Shown here: piece after piece, positions 1 through 8,992 of the stretch
Layout of the letters: every line of letters begins with the position of its first letter
Numbering within the stretch: position 1 is the stretch's first letter
NCBI RefSeq assembly: GCF_026914185.1
Contig: NC_070565.1
Span: 3,410,001-3,474,000 of the forward strand
Origin: Puccinia triticina
Taxonomy: Eukaryota; Basidiomycota; Pucciniomycetes; Pucciniales; Pucciniaceae
Length of the DNA stretch: 64,000 nucleotides
Direction of reading: 5' to 3'
Made by a program: the position numbers and the translations under genes
Notes under the pieces: model-generated
Database searches by the model: none
What the model was told of the DNA's origin: nothing
What the model saw: the letters and a program-made list of their open reading frames with translations, nothing else

Positions 1-1215
1 GAGAGCCCCTCGGCGGGCAGGTACAGATCCCACCTCGCCGAGAGCCTCTCGGAGAGCAGGTATACATGCACCTGCTCGCCGAGAGCCTTGCCTGCTCGCC
101 GAGAAGAATAACTCTCGGCGAGCAGGTATACAAACACCTGCCCGCCCCCCTCGGCGGGTAGGTGTATGTATCCCTGCTCGCCGAGAAGGATAACTCTCGG
201 CGAGCAGGTGCATGTATACCTGCTCACCGAGAGCCCCTCGGCGGGCAGGTGCATGTATACCTGCTCGCCGAGAGAAATCCTCGGCGAGCAGGCATACAGA
301 TCCCACCTCGCCGAGAGCCTCTCGGCGAGCAGGTATACATACACCTGCCCGCCGAGCCTGCTCACCGAGAGCCCCTCGGCGGGCAGGTGCATTTATACCT
401 CCTCGGCGAGCAGGCATACATATCCCACCTCGCCAAGAGCCTCTCGGCGAGCAGGTATACTTGCACCTGCCCGACGAGGGGCTCTTGGCGAGCGGGCTCG
501 GCGGGAGGTGCATGTATACCTGCTCGCCGAGAGAAATCCATGGCGAGCAGGCATACACCTCTCGGCGAGCAGGCATACATATCCCCGCTCGCCGAGAGCC
601 TTGCCTGCTCGCCGAGAAGGATAACTCTCGGCGAGCAGGTATACAAACACTTGCCCGGCGAGCCTGCTCGCCAAGAGCCCCTCGGCGGGCAGGTTCAAGT
701 ATACCTGCTCCCGAGAGGCCCTCGGCGAGGTGGGATCTGTATGCCTGCTCGCCGAGGATTCCTCTCGGCGAGCAGGTATAAATGCACCTGCCCGCCGAGG
801 GGCTCTCGGTGAGCAGGCTTGGTGGGCAGGTATATGTATACCTTCTCGCCAAGAGGCTCTCGGCGAGGTGGGATCTGTATGCCTGCTCGCCGATAATTTC
901 TCTCGGCGAGTAGGTATACATGCACCTGCCCGCCGAGGGGCTCTCGGTGAGCAGGTATACATGCCCTGCTCGCCGAGAGTTATCCTTCTCGCGAGCAGGC
1001 AAGGCTCTCGGCGAGGTGGGATCTGTACCTGCCCGCCGAGGGGCTCTAGGTGAGCAGGCTTGGCGGGCAGGTGTTTGTACACTTGCTCGCCGAGAGTTAT
1101 CCTTCTCGGCGAGCAGGGATACATACACCTACCCGCCGAGGGGCTCTCGGCGAGCAGGTATATGTATGTACATGCACCTGCCCACCGAGGGGCTCTCGGC
1201 GAGCAGGCACGGTGC
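1..1215. repeat. Array of alternating palindromic words (CTCTCGGCGAGCAGG and its complement)
   Basis: The word CTCTCGGCGAGCAGG and its reverse complement alternate throughout, separated by spacers of variable length that often contain GTATAC or GTATACATGCACC. Neighbouring words can pair, so a single strand would form a chain of hairpins. There is no fixed period, unlike an ordinary satellite. Long open frames cross the array on both strands, but they only reflect its base composition. The array continues off the left edge of the window. Confidence 0.9.
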
Positions 1216-1346
1216 ACGCTTGTCACGCCTATGTGGGGGCGTGCACGCCCTCGCACGCCCTTGATAAAGCTTTTCAAAGGGGGTGGGCGTGGGCGTGCCC
1301 CCGGGGGACGGGTGTGCATTTATCAATGCCCGTTCTTGCTCAGGCA

Positions 1347-1514
1347 AAGGCTGAGCAGCAGCTGGGCCTGGGCCAAGGCTGAGCAGCAGCTGGGCCTGGG
1401 CCAAGGCTGAGCAGCAGCTGGGCCTGGGCCAAGGCTGAGCAGCAGCTGGGCCTGGGCCAAGGCTGAGCAGCAGCTGGGCCTGGGCCAAGGCTGAGCAGCA
1501 GCTGGGCCTGGGAC
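1347..1514. repeat. 28-bp tandem repeat, six copies
   Basis: The unit begins AAGGCTGAGCAGCAGCTGGG and is repeated six times almost without change. The last copy ends ...GGGAC instead of ...GGGCC. This is a young minisatellite with no sign of coding function. Confidence 0.95.
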
Positions 1515-1591
1515 AAAGCTGAGGATCAGCTTGTGAAAATTGCACTAGAGGCTGGATAGCCAGCTGGAGCAGGTGTCATGTCAGTTGTCAT

Positions 1592-3011
1592 CTAGTGACT
1601 ACTGATTTTTCCTGGTGCAATGTCTGCTCTGTGCCGGACATCAAGAGTGTATGCCCCCTTGGTGTCCAGCACATACCGGACATCAAGAGGGCATACATAC
1701 ACCCTCCCAATGTCCGCTCTGTGCTGGACATCAAGAGTGCATGCCCCCTTGGTGTCCAGCACATACCGGACATCAAGAGGGCATACATACACCCTCCCAA
1801 TGTCCACTCTGTGCCGGACATTGAGAGTGTATGCCCTCTTGGCATCCAGCATTTCCTGGACAATTGCGCTTTCAAAGGATGTTTGTTGCTTTTTGACAAC
1901 ATCAGCAATTTCCAGATGAGCAGTAGTCATCTTCTTGAGGTGTTTGTGGTTGGACGCGTCAAGTTTCTCCTCCTGATAAGCCACCTTAGCCTTCTTGAAA
2001 CCAATTGGACAAGTCGGCCCGCCACAAGCAGTCTTGTCGCCAGATGTATCCAAAGTTGAGTTCGTTGTACCGTCCCTGGTTGAGCTAGGTAGCAAGCTCG
2101 ATGATGGGCTAGATGGATTGGGGGCTCCCTTACGTTCAACTTTAGCTTTGTTTTTCTTGGCCAGAGAAGCAATGTAATTATGCCACTTCAGAGCCTTGGA
2201 GAGAAGATTGTAGCAACACATGAATCCAAAACTTTTGTCATGGAGCTTTGTGTACAAAGTGAAGGCCATGCTGATCCGGTTAGTTGCCGTCGTACCGCTT
2301 GGATTCCGGTGGTTGATTTGGTTGACACAGCCATTAAATTTGTTAAGAGACTGCTGTATCAGGCCCCAACAATTCTTGATGCTTTTCAACGATCAAAAAG
2401 GCTCGGAGATCTTTGATCAATAGTGGTTTGTGACCGTGTCCCAGAAAGCAGTCCCAGTTTGATCTGTACCTTTCAGCCCGTCCTCAGTCATCTCAAGCCA
2501 TGAGGTACAGATATGGAGGTCCTCATGCTCGAGATAGTTGGCTGCGCGTACTTTCTTTGCGTCCTCCAATTTGCTGTCTGCCCCGTCTTCATCTTCATTA
2601 TCTCCATTGGAAGCTGATTTGTCCTTGGTCCCTTTTGTAGCTTTTGGAGCTTTTGGAGCTTCCTGAATCGGTTTCTTGGCAGCCTTTTTTCTCCGTTTTG
2701 GATTCGCGTTCTTTTTATTAGTCTTTGGCGTGGGAACACTGGTAGAAGTTGAATCTGAAGCAAAATATCAACAAATCAAATCTTCTGCAAGAGTCAAGAT
2801 CCACTACTGACCATCTTGTGCAGATATGCAGGTTCTTTTTCGAGAAGCTTTCTGGGGAGCGGTAGAGATTTTGATTTCCGTTGGATCTGATAAGAAGCCA
2901 GCAAGAGATCAGAAACTGTATAGAAAAATATGCAGCAAGCAGATTCAAGAGAATCTCACCATTGTTGATGCTTGGCGTCAGTGCTTCGAGCGCAGGGTTG
3001 AGAAAATCCAT
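1592..3011 (-). pseudogene. NAM-associated (Myb/SANT-like, Harbinger-linked) protein gene, broken by two TGA codons
   Basis: Three exons can be read: 3011-2960 (begins MDFLNPALEALTPSINN), 2886-2812 and 2754-1592. Both introns have GT..AG ends, and the phases join cleanly. The third exon carries a basic Lys-rich stretch, a SANT-like segment (YLEHEDLHICTSWLEMTED, then TGTAFWDTVTNHY) and a C-terminal NAM-associated segment (KKAKVAYQEEKLD). The family is greatly expanded in rust fungi and is related to the accessory DNA-binding protein of PIF/Harbinger transposons. Two in-frame TGA codons, at 2417-2419 and 2393-2395, lie where the context fits CGA (Arg), so the copy looks dead by C-to-T change. 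The 3' end runs into the 90-bp repeat. No terminal inverted repeats were found, so it may be a domesticated relative rather than part of a transposon. Confidence 0.75.
1621..1860. repeat. 90-bp tandem repeat, about 2.7 copies, inside the 3' end of the NAM-like gene
   Basis: Units start at 1621, 1711 and 1801, and the last is partial. Each contains TCCGGTATGTGCTGGACACC-like segments in both senses. On the minus strand the open frame of the NAM-associated pseudogene runs through all copies, adding a repetitive C-terminal tail of about 80 residues to the encoded protein. Confidence 0.92.
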
Positions 3012-3315
3012 TTTGATTTGGCTGGGTCTTGACAATATTGATATGCGACTGGATAGAGATGTGAATATCGGGGGTGTGACCAATGGAGTTTCAAGATGTT
3101 GTTGTGACAGTGTCTTTTGGGTCTTTGGAGAGAGTCTCTAGGAGTCCCTACATGTACGGACTTGGGCATGAAATTTGGGAAATTTAGACGCTAATAGCGC
3201 CCGCGGTGGGTCGGGTTGAGTCGGTAAATTAGAGACCCGATTTACGGCCCGCGGTGGAGTTGCTCTGATCCGCGGAAAGCTATGGTATGGCATACTATGG
3301 GACTGTACAGGCGGT
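3012..3315. other. Short intergenic region left of the LINE
   Basis: This is the space between the start of the NAM-like gene and the LINE insertion point. It holds two copies of a CCCGCGGTGG word (near 3200 and 3250) but no gene. It was contiguous with 8877 onward before the LINE inserted, so it is the natural distal upstream region of NOG2. Confidence 0.6.
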
Positions 3316-3427
3316 GAACTCTGCAGACACAGTTCTGTCCGCAACCACGCCGAAATTTTTAAAATCTACCCCACACACCCCCAAATCCCAAATACACCCC
3401 TCGCCCCTGACAGAACTTCCTCCCCCC

Positions 3428-4784
3428 ATGCCCACTGGCGACCCCCCACCCCTCGACCCCCCTCCCGGTATCCGCTCTGAATCGGTTCAGGTCCTCTCGG
3501 ACTCGATTCACAACCCTCGAGACGCGCCTGTCGCCAACGACGCGTCGCCTGACATCGTCATGACCTCCGCACCCGAACCGAGTCGGCTCCTCGAAACCCG
3601 TCTGCCAGCGCCCCCTGCGACTCCAGCGACCGAGGCCACGTCGGTGTCATTCCTCCGATCCCTTCTGGCCCGCCCAGAAAACCAAACCCATGACGGAAAA
3701 GTTGTTATGGACACGATGCTAATGTCCTTACTACTTCAGCTCCTGGACAGCGAAGCCGAGCAAAAGCGCATGATCTTACGTACGATGGAAGAAATGCGCC
3801 AGACCATGCAGGAGATGAAACTCGCGATGGCGGACCTTCGCGAGCTACCAGGACGCGTCACAACCATCGAGGCAGGACAATTGACGCGAAAACAACCCGC
3901 AACGGTCAAATCCTACGCGTCGACTGCAGCTAAGCCGAAAGCCCCGCCCCCCCCCTCCGACCAAGACTGAGATGACAGCGGCTCGGCCGGGCCTGACGAT
4001 CATTCACGCCCGAGCGGGCACCACACCACTGAAGGAAGTAGACGCTGAAATCGTTGTCCGGAAAGCGAACGAGGTCCTCGACAAGATGAACGCCAACGTC
4101 CAGGGCGAGAAGGTTACGGTTAAGGCCGTCCGGTTCCTGCCATCTGGTGACGTGTCCTTCTACTCGAAAAACCGCCAACACAAAGAGTGGCTGATGCGCA
4201 ACAAACATGAGTGGAGCAAGCAGGTTCACCCCGACTTAGAAGCGTCGCCAAGCACATATTCGGTCCTGGCCCACGGGATTCCCCGGACATTCAACGTCGA
4301 CGCGGCAGCAAGTAAGATCGCCATCGCTGCGGACAACAACAATTTTGGTTCAGAAAAAATCTTCAGGATCCGATGGCTGGGAGGCTCCAGGGACCCGACG
4401 GACCCTCGGCAGGCCGGTACCATTGTTATATCTTTCACTGACCCTGCAACCGCTGACCTATTGGTTAAACAGCGAGGATTATTTTTGAGTGGCTGCTTTC
4501 ATAGGGCCGAACGATTCAAGAAATTGCCGCCGCAGTGTTTCAAATGCCTGCAAATGGGCCACTTTGGCAAATGGTGCCGGGCTGACCCGAAGTGCGGTAA
4601 ATGCGGAGCTAAGCACGAGACTCGGGACTGCCAGGAGGCAGCAAGCTCAGGAGGAAAGCTGTGTGTGATCTGTAAGGACGCCGGCAAGGGGAAGGGAGTT
4701 TGGGAAACCCACACGCCTTTTGATAAGGCGTGTGAGGTGAAACGGGCATGGCTACTTTCTAAAAATCACCTCCGCAATGAATAA
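3428..4784 (+). CDS. LINE ORF1, nucleic-acid-binding Gag-like protein, with a frameshift at a C run
   Basis: The first ATG inside the element is at 3428 (MPTGDPPPLDPPP). The N-terminal part is Pro- and acid-rich and includes a helical stretch (MEEMRQTMQEMKLAMADLRE) likely to form a coiled coil. That frame stops at 3968-3970. The next frame, from 3972 to 4784, holds an RRM-like region and CCHC knuckles (CFKCLQMGHFGKWC, CGKCGAKHETRDC, then a CVIC motif), typical of LINE ORF1 proteins that coat the RNA. The two frames meet at a run of nine C (3947-3955). A one-base indel there would give a single protein of about 450 residues. It could be a real mutation, a sequencing error or, less likely, programmed slippage. 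Confidence 0.85.
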
Positions 4785-7700
4785 TATAGGCCCAATACTA
4801 ACCCCTGTTGTTCCTAGTTCCTCAGTTGTAGATACTCATCTTTTTGTGCCAAGCAATAAAGACTTTGTGCCCTCTTCTATTGTGCAGTTGAACTGCCATA
4901 ATAGCCGAGCGACAACCTACAGTATTCTCAACACTGAGCTTAGCTCGGTGGTTTCTCTTATTATTCAAGAACCTTGGGTCAATCCGCTGACTTGTCTTCC
5001 TCCCGACCACGAGGCTTGGTGGACCTTTTGTAGCCCGGAACATCGACCAACAGATCTCAAGGACAAGCACCGGACGGTGACTTACGTTCGGAAGTCAATT
5101 GCCTCTCAGGACATTAATGTCCTGGGAGGCAGCGGTAAGTTTTTTATTGCCTTAGAGTTAACCTTGCTGACAGGGACCCGATTGAGGGTTTTGAATGCGT
5201 ACAATCCACCAGGCACAACAGAGGGAGTCGACCGGATCAGGAGCTGGCTGGAAGTCGCCAACGACCGGCGCGTGGCATCGGTCATTGGTTTGGACTCCAA
5301 CCTCCACCACCGATCTTGGAACCCACCGGGCTACACACACGCCCATAAAGAGGCGAAGGCTTTAGTTCAGATGTGCGGCAGACATGGGTTTAGGCTGATT
5401 TCTGAAAAGGACGCCCCCACATTCATTTCCAGTCGGGGATCGAGGACTACTATCGACCTCACGTGGTCAAATTTCCGCGCCTCCCAGTTAATCCTCCGTA
5501 CGCTGACCTCCTCGGACAACCATGGGTCAGATCACCAGAAGCTCATCACGGAGCTACGAGACTCCCCACCGGCACCGGTATACCGGGTGGCGGCCCCCAG
5601 GCCGGCGGAGCTGGACCGAGAGAGTTTACGGGAAACGGCACGGGACACACTCAACCGGCTAAGTTCCCTTTCACCACATCTAAGCATTGACGAGACTGAG
5701 GAGAGGCTGACTTCGGGGCTACTCGACGCCTGGCTGGCTCAGGGAAAACGGAAACGAGTCGACCACGCCAAGATCAAAAAATGGTGGGACAAGGAGATCC
5801 TCGGGCCCTTGGTTAAGATACGAAATAAGTGCCGGCGCCTTTTAGTCATGGCCCCTACACAGGTCAATACTGACCGTTTCAATTATTGGAACGACAGGTT
5901 CCGCGGAGAGGTTAACAGGCTCAAACAACAGCATTGGCGGAACTTTCTGGCTTCGACCGACGCAACAACGGTCTTTCAGGCCCTACATTTCACCAAACCA
6001 AGGAGCGGGGGAGGCGTTCTCCCACTGCGCAACTCGATTGGCGGCTTCACCTCAAACAAGGAGGAGCAGGCGGCGCTCCTCTTCGCCGGCACTTCGGTTG
6101 TTGAAAGCACATGTGATCTGTCGGATGTTCCCCCAGCGGAACCCTCCTCTTTTGTGGTGTACCCCCCCATCACGGGCGAGGAGGTGGCAGGGGTCCTTAG
6201 TAGACTGGCAAAGAAAAAGGCCGCAGGCCCGGATCGCATCCCAAATGAAGTTCTCACGATTCTGGCACCCGAGATTGCTGACCCCCTTGCTTCCTTCTTT
6301 AATAGGTGCATCAGGGAGGATTGCTTCCCCACCGGGTGGCGCACCGCCACCACCGTCATCATCCGGAAATTTGGAAAGCCTGACTACACCGTTCCAGGGG
6401 CGTATCGACCAATTGCCCTACTCAGTTCCACCAGTAAGGTGTTCGAGACCGTCCTTGCTGACCGTCTCACTTTCTGGGCAGAATCCAACACCATCATCCC
6501 CGACGGACACTCCGGAGGTCGTCGAGGGAAGGGGTGTGACGACGCGCTGATGGCGCTTACAATGTGGGTGAAGAGAAAGTGGAGGGAAGGTAAAACGGTC
6601 TCGGCCCTCTTCCTCGACGTGAAGTCGGCCTATCCATCGGTCGACCCCCGGCGCCTCGTGCACTCTCTTCGACGAAAAGGATGCCCGACGTACCTTTGGA
6701 AGATCATAGCACGATTCTTGGAGGGTCGCCGCACAAAGCTGCGGCTGGCGGACTTTGAATCAGCTGAGTTTAAGATTGAGAAGGGACTCCCGCAGGGTTC
6801 CCCCTTATCAGTCATTCTGTACATACTTTACAACTCTGATTTACTGATCAAAGAGTTTTGTTTTGACAGGGACGAAGTCTCCCTGGGCTTCATAGATGAC
6901 GTGGTCCATCTTGTGGCGGGGAAAACTGCCGAGGGGGCCAGGACGGGTCTCATGACGCTAGCGGAGGCTTCACTTCGGTGGGGCAAAAGCCACGGAGCTA
7001 TTTTTGACAGCCGGAAAGCTCAATACGTGGCTTTTACCCACGCCAGATCGGCTAAGTTACCTTTTGTGTTTGACGGTCAAATCTTGGAGCCCCAACGGGA
7101 GGTCAAATGGCTGGGCCTCTGGCTGGATGAGAAGCTGACCTTCAGTAGACAGCTAACTCAGGTGAAAAAGAAAGCTGACGACACGATGGGACAGCTTCTG
7201 AAAATAGGCAGTTCGTCCTGGGGGGTGAGGGAGCAAGAGCGAGGGCTGCTGATCTCGGCTGTCCTTGTCCCTAGGGCCCTCTACGGGGTACAAGTCTGGT
7301 TCACCTCCAGCAATAAGGCGAAAGTGACGGCACTGCTCGGGCAGATTGAGCACTCGGCGGCCCGGTTCGCGTTGGGGGCATTAAAATCCACGCCGATTAA
7401 ATATCTCGATAAGTACCGGCCTTTTAGGAGTATTGTGCAGACGGCCACAAATCGGATAAACAACTTCTTCCTCTCGAAGCTAACCAGGTTTGCGTACAGA
7501 CCTTCGGCGATCGAGCAACAGATCAGAACGGAACTGGCGTGGCAGGCTAGGTCATTCCCCAGCCCGGCGCATGCGGCCATCACGCGCGAGGCCTTGGCGC
7601 CCTTGGCGACAAAGCGGCTTGAGGAGATCAACTTCTTCTCTGAATCCCACCCCCCTTGGAGTCTAGGACGGAAATTGGAATTGGTGGTCGACAGGGTCAA

Positions 7701-8595
7701 CAAACAAGAGGCTAAAAGATCGATTTCTTCTATGCTCAACTCATTGAATCCTAAGTCTGACTTGGTTATTTTTACGGATGGATCAGCCCACCCGGAGGAA
7801 GGGTTAGGAGCGGCGGCAGTGACGGGGGATGGCTTGTCGAGCAGGCTCGCTTTCTTGGGCCCTCAAGGCACGGCTTCCAACTTCGAATGCGAATTGGTGG
7901 GCATCAGGCTTGGGCTAGAATTGGGGCGCATGGCACAACTCCCGATCTCAGGCGCTCGGGTTATCATTTTAACGGACAGTCAAGCCGCGATTGAACGGCT
8001 AAAGTACCCTAGGGCCCCCAAACCGGGCCAATACCTTGTTTCTCAGATTCAGGAAATAGCTGACGCCATCCCACCGTCGACACAGGTGGTGATCCGATGG
8101 TGTCCGGGTCACATAGGGATTGAAGGAAATGAGATGGCGGATAGGAAGGCGGCGGAGGCCCGGAACCCCGTCTTTCTCGACGAATCCATCAAGGGCAGCG
8201 CGACAGCGGTAAGATCTTCGCTGACCCGGAAAGAGAAGCTATGGCGGAAGTCGCCGCGCACGGCCTTCGACGCTCAGGCCGCTCTGCACCAGCTACGATC
8301 AGGTCACGTCCCACTAAACGCTCACCAGTTCAAATGCAAGAAGGCTCCATATCCGATATGCTCGACGTGTGGGGTCGTAGAATCAGTTGATCATTATCTT
8401 GTTTCCTGTTCCAGGTTCCGCGGGGCAAGATCGAGTGCAAGAAGGATCCTCTATGCTGAAAGGATCAGGGAATTGTCGGCCAGAACCCTCCTCCATGACG
8501 CGAGAGCATTTAAGGCAACAGAAACATTCATCCGAACCTCGGCCAGACTCCCCCAGTTCCGCAGGGTAGAGGACGCCGAGGGAACCCACCAATGA
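4777..8595 (+). CDS. LINE ORF2: APE endonuclease, reverse transcriptase, RNase H
   Basis: This is an intact frame of 1272 residues. The N-terminal endonuclease/exonuclease/phosphatase domain shows VQLNCHN, IIQEPW, LDSNLHHRSW, TIDLTWSN and SDNHGSDH. The reverse transcriptase follows at roughly residues 460-760, with KKKAAGPDRIPNEVL, AYRPIALLSS, GLPQGSPLS and the catalytic FIDD box (a variant of YADD, near residue 705). RNase H begins near residue 995 (FTDGSAHPEEG, LTDSQAAIE, WCPGHIGIEGNEMADRKA), with D, E, D and D positions all present. A CCHC finger (CSTCGVVESVDHYLVSC) closes the protein. APE plus RNase H fits fungal Tad1-like LINEs. The start codon overlaps the ORF1 stop by 8 bp, which suggests coupled re-initiation. 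Confidence 0.96.
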   Translation: MNNIGPILTPVVPSSSVVDTHLFVPSNKDFVPSSIVQLNCHNSRATTYSILNTELSSVVSLIIQEPWVNPLTCLPPDHEAWWTFCSPEHRPTDLKDKHRTVTYVRKSIASQDINVLGGSGKFFIALELTLLTGTRLRVLNAYNPPGTTEGVDRIRSWLEVANDRRVASVIGLDSNLHHRSWNPPGYTHAHKEAKALVQMCGRHGFRLISEKDAPTFISSRGSRTTIDLTWSNFRASQLILRTLTSSDNHGSDHQKLITELRDSPPAPVYRVAAPRPAELDRESLRETARDTLNRLSSLSPHLSIDETEERLTSGLLDAWLAQGKRKRVDHAKIKKWWDKEILGPLVKIRNKCRRLLVMAPTQVNTDRFNYWNDRFRGEVNRLKQQHWRNFLASTDATTVFQALHFTKPRSGGGVLPLRNSIGGFTSNKEEQAALLFAGTSVVESTCDLSDVPPAEPSSFVVYPPITGEEVAGVLSRLAKKKAAGPDRIPNEVLTILAPEIADPLASFFNRCIREDCFPTGWRTATTVIIRKFGKPDYTVPGAYRPIALLSSTSKVFETVLADRLTFWAESNTIIPDGHSGGRRGKGCDDALMALTMWVKRKWREGKTVSALFLDVKSAYPSVDPRRLVHSLRRKGCPTYLWKIIARFLEGRRTKLRLADFESAEFKIEKGLPQGSPLSVILYILYNSDLLIKEFCFDRDEVSLGFIDDVVHLVAGKTAEGARTGLMTLAEASLRWGKSHGAIFDSRKAQYVAFTHARSAKLPFVFDGQILEPQREVKWLGLWLDEKLTFSRQLTQVKKKADDTMGQLLKIGSSSWGVREQERGLLISAVLVPRALYGVQVWFTSSNKAKVTALLGQIEHSAARFALGALKSTPIKYLDKYRPFRSIVQTATNRINNFFLSKLTRFAYRPSAIEQQIRTELAWQARSFPSPAHAAITREALAPLATKRLEEINFFSESHPPWSLGRKLELVVDRVNKQEAKRSISSMLNSLNPKSDLVIFTDGSAHPEEGLGAAAVTGDGLSSRLAFLGPQGTASNFECELVGIRLGLELGRMAQLPISGARVIILTDSQAAIERLKYPRAPKPGQYLVSQIQEIADAIPPSTQVVIRWCPGHIGIEGNEMADRKAAEARNPVFLDESIKGSATAVRSSLTRKEKLWRKSPRTAFDAQAALHQLRSGHVPLNAHQFKCKKAPYPICSTCGVVESVDHYLVSCSRFRGARSSARRILYAERIRELSARTLLHDARAFKATETFIRTSARLPQFRRVEDAEGTHQ

Positions 8596-8836
8596 TCTCC
8601 TCAAGACGGCAACCTCACCGAACCCCTGGATCTTTCCTCCCCCCTTTTCTTCCCTCTTTTTCCCTTTTCTCATTTCTCATCTCTCAACACCATACATTAA
8701 AATAAATGGCGGTACCCTCCACAGAAATTTAGTTGTTCTTCTCCTCTCTATTTACATAGATACTGTTGTCACTCTTCGACAGTCTTTGTCAGTCAGATGA
8801 ATATGCATAGTGCGCAATGTTAAACCAAATCTGCAC

Positions 8837-8864
<28 letters not shown>
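8596..8864 (+). other. LINE 3' UTR and poly(A) tail
   Basis: This is non-coding, pyrimidine-rich DNA with an AATAAA-like ATTAAAATAAATGG near 8695. It ends in 27 consecutive A and is followed directly by the second copy of the target duplication. Confidence 0.9.
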
Positions 8865-8869
<5 letters not shown>

Positions 8870-8992
8870 CTGCAGAATAGCGCAGCGCCCACAAGCCGCT
8901 GCATACTGCGCCCCCGCGCTTCCGCGCCCGGTCCGCCGCCTCTTCAGCCTTCAACGTTCACGGTCTCCACCAAGGAATCTTAAACATCCAAA

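Larger units (their letters stand above)
3328..8864 (+). mobile_element. Complete non-LTR retrotransposon (LINE, Tad1-like) with target duplication and poly(A)
   Basis: The element is bracketed by the perfect 12-bp duplication GAACTCTGCAGA at 3316-3327 and 8865-8876. It ends in an uninterrupted run of 27 A (8838-8864). It carries ORF1 (3428-4784, one frameshift) and an intact ORF2 (4777-8595) with endonuclease, reverse transcriptase and RNase H. The 5' UTR is only about 100 bp (3328-3427), and the 3' UTR runs from 8596 to 8837. The perfect duplication, intact ORF2 and clean tail imply recent insertion. The upstream ATG at 3287 lies in target DNA, so it is not the element's start codon. Confidence 0.97.

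Noticed and set aside
393..1319. 308-residue minus-strand open frame in the left repeat array
   Set aside because: It is made entirely of translated palindromic words, several frames on both strands are equally open, and it has no domain.
2393..2419. TGA read as selenocysteine or as a recoded codon
   Set aside because: TGA occurs in many unrelated dead elements at CGA-compatible sites, while NOG2 uses TGA as its stop. Mutation is simpler.
3287..3427. Upstream ATG at 3287 as the LINE ORF1 start
   Set aside because: It lies before the target duplication (3316-3327), outside the element. 3428 is the first ATG inside.
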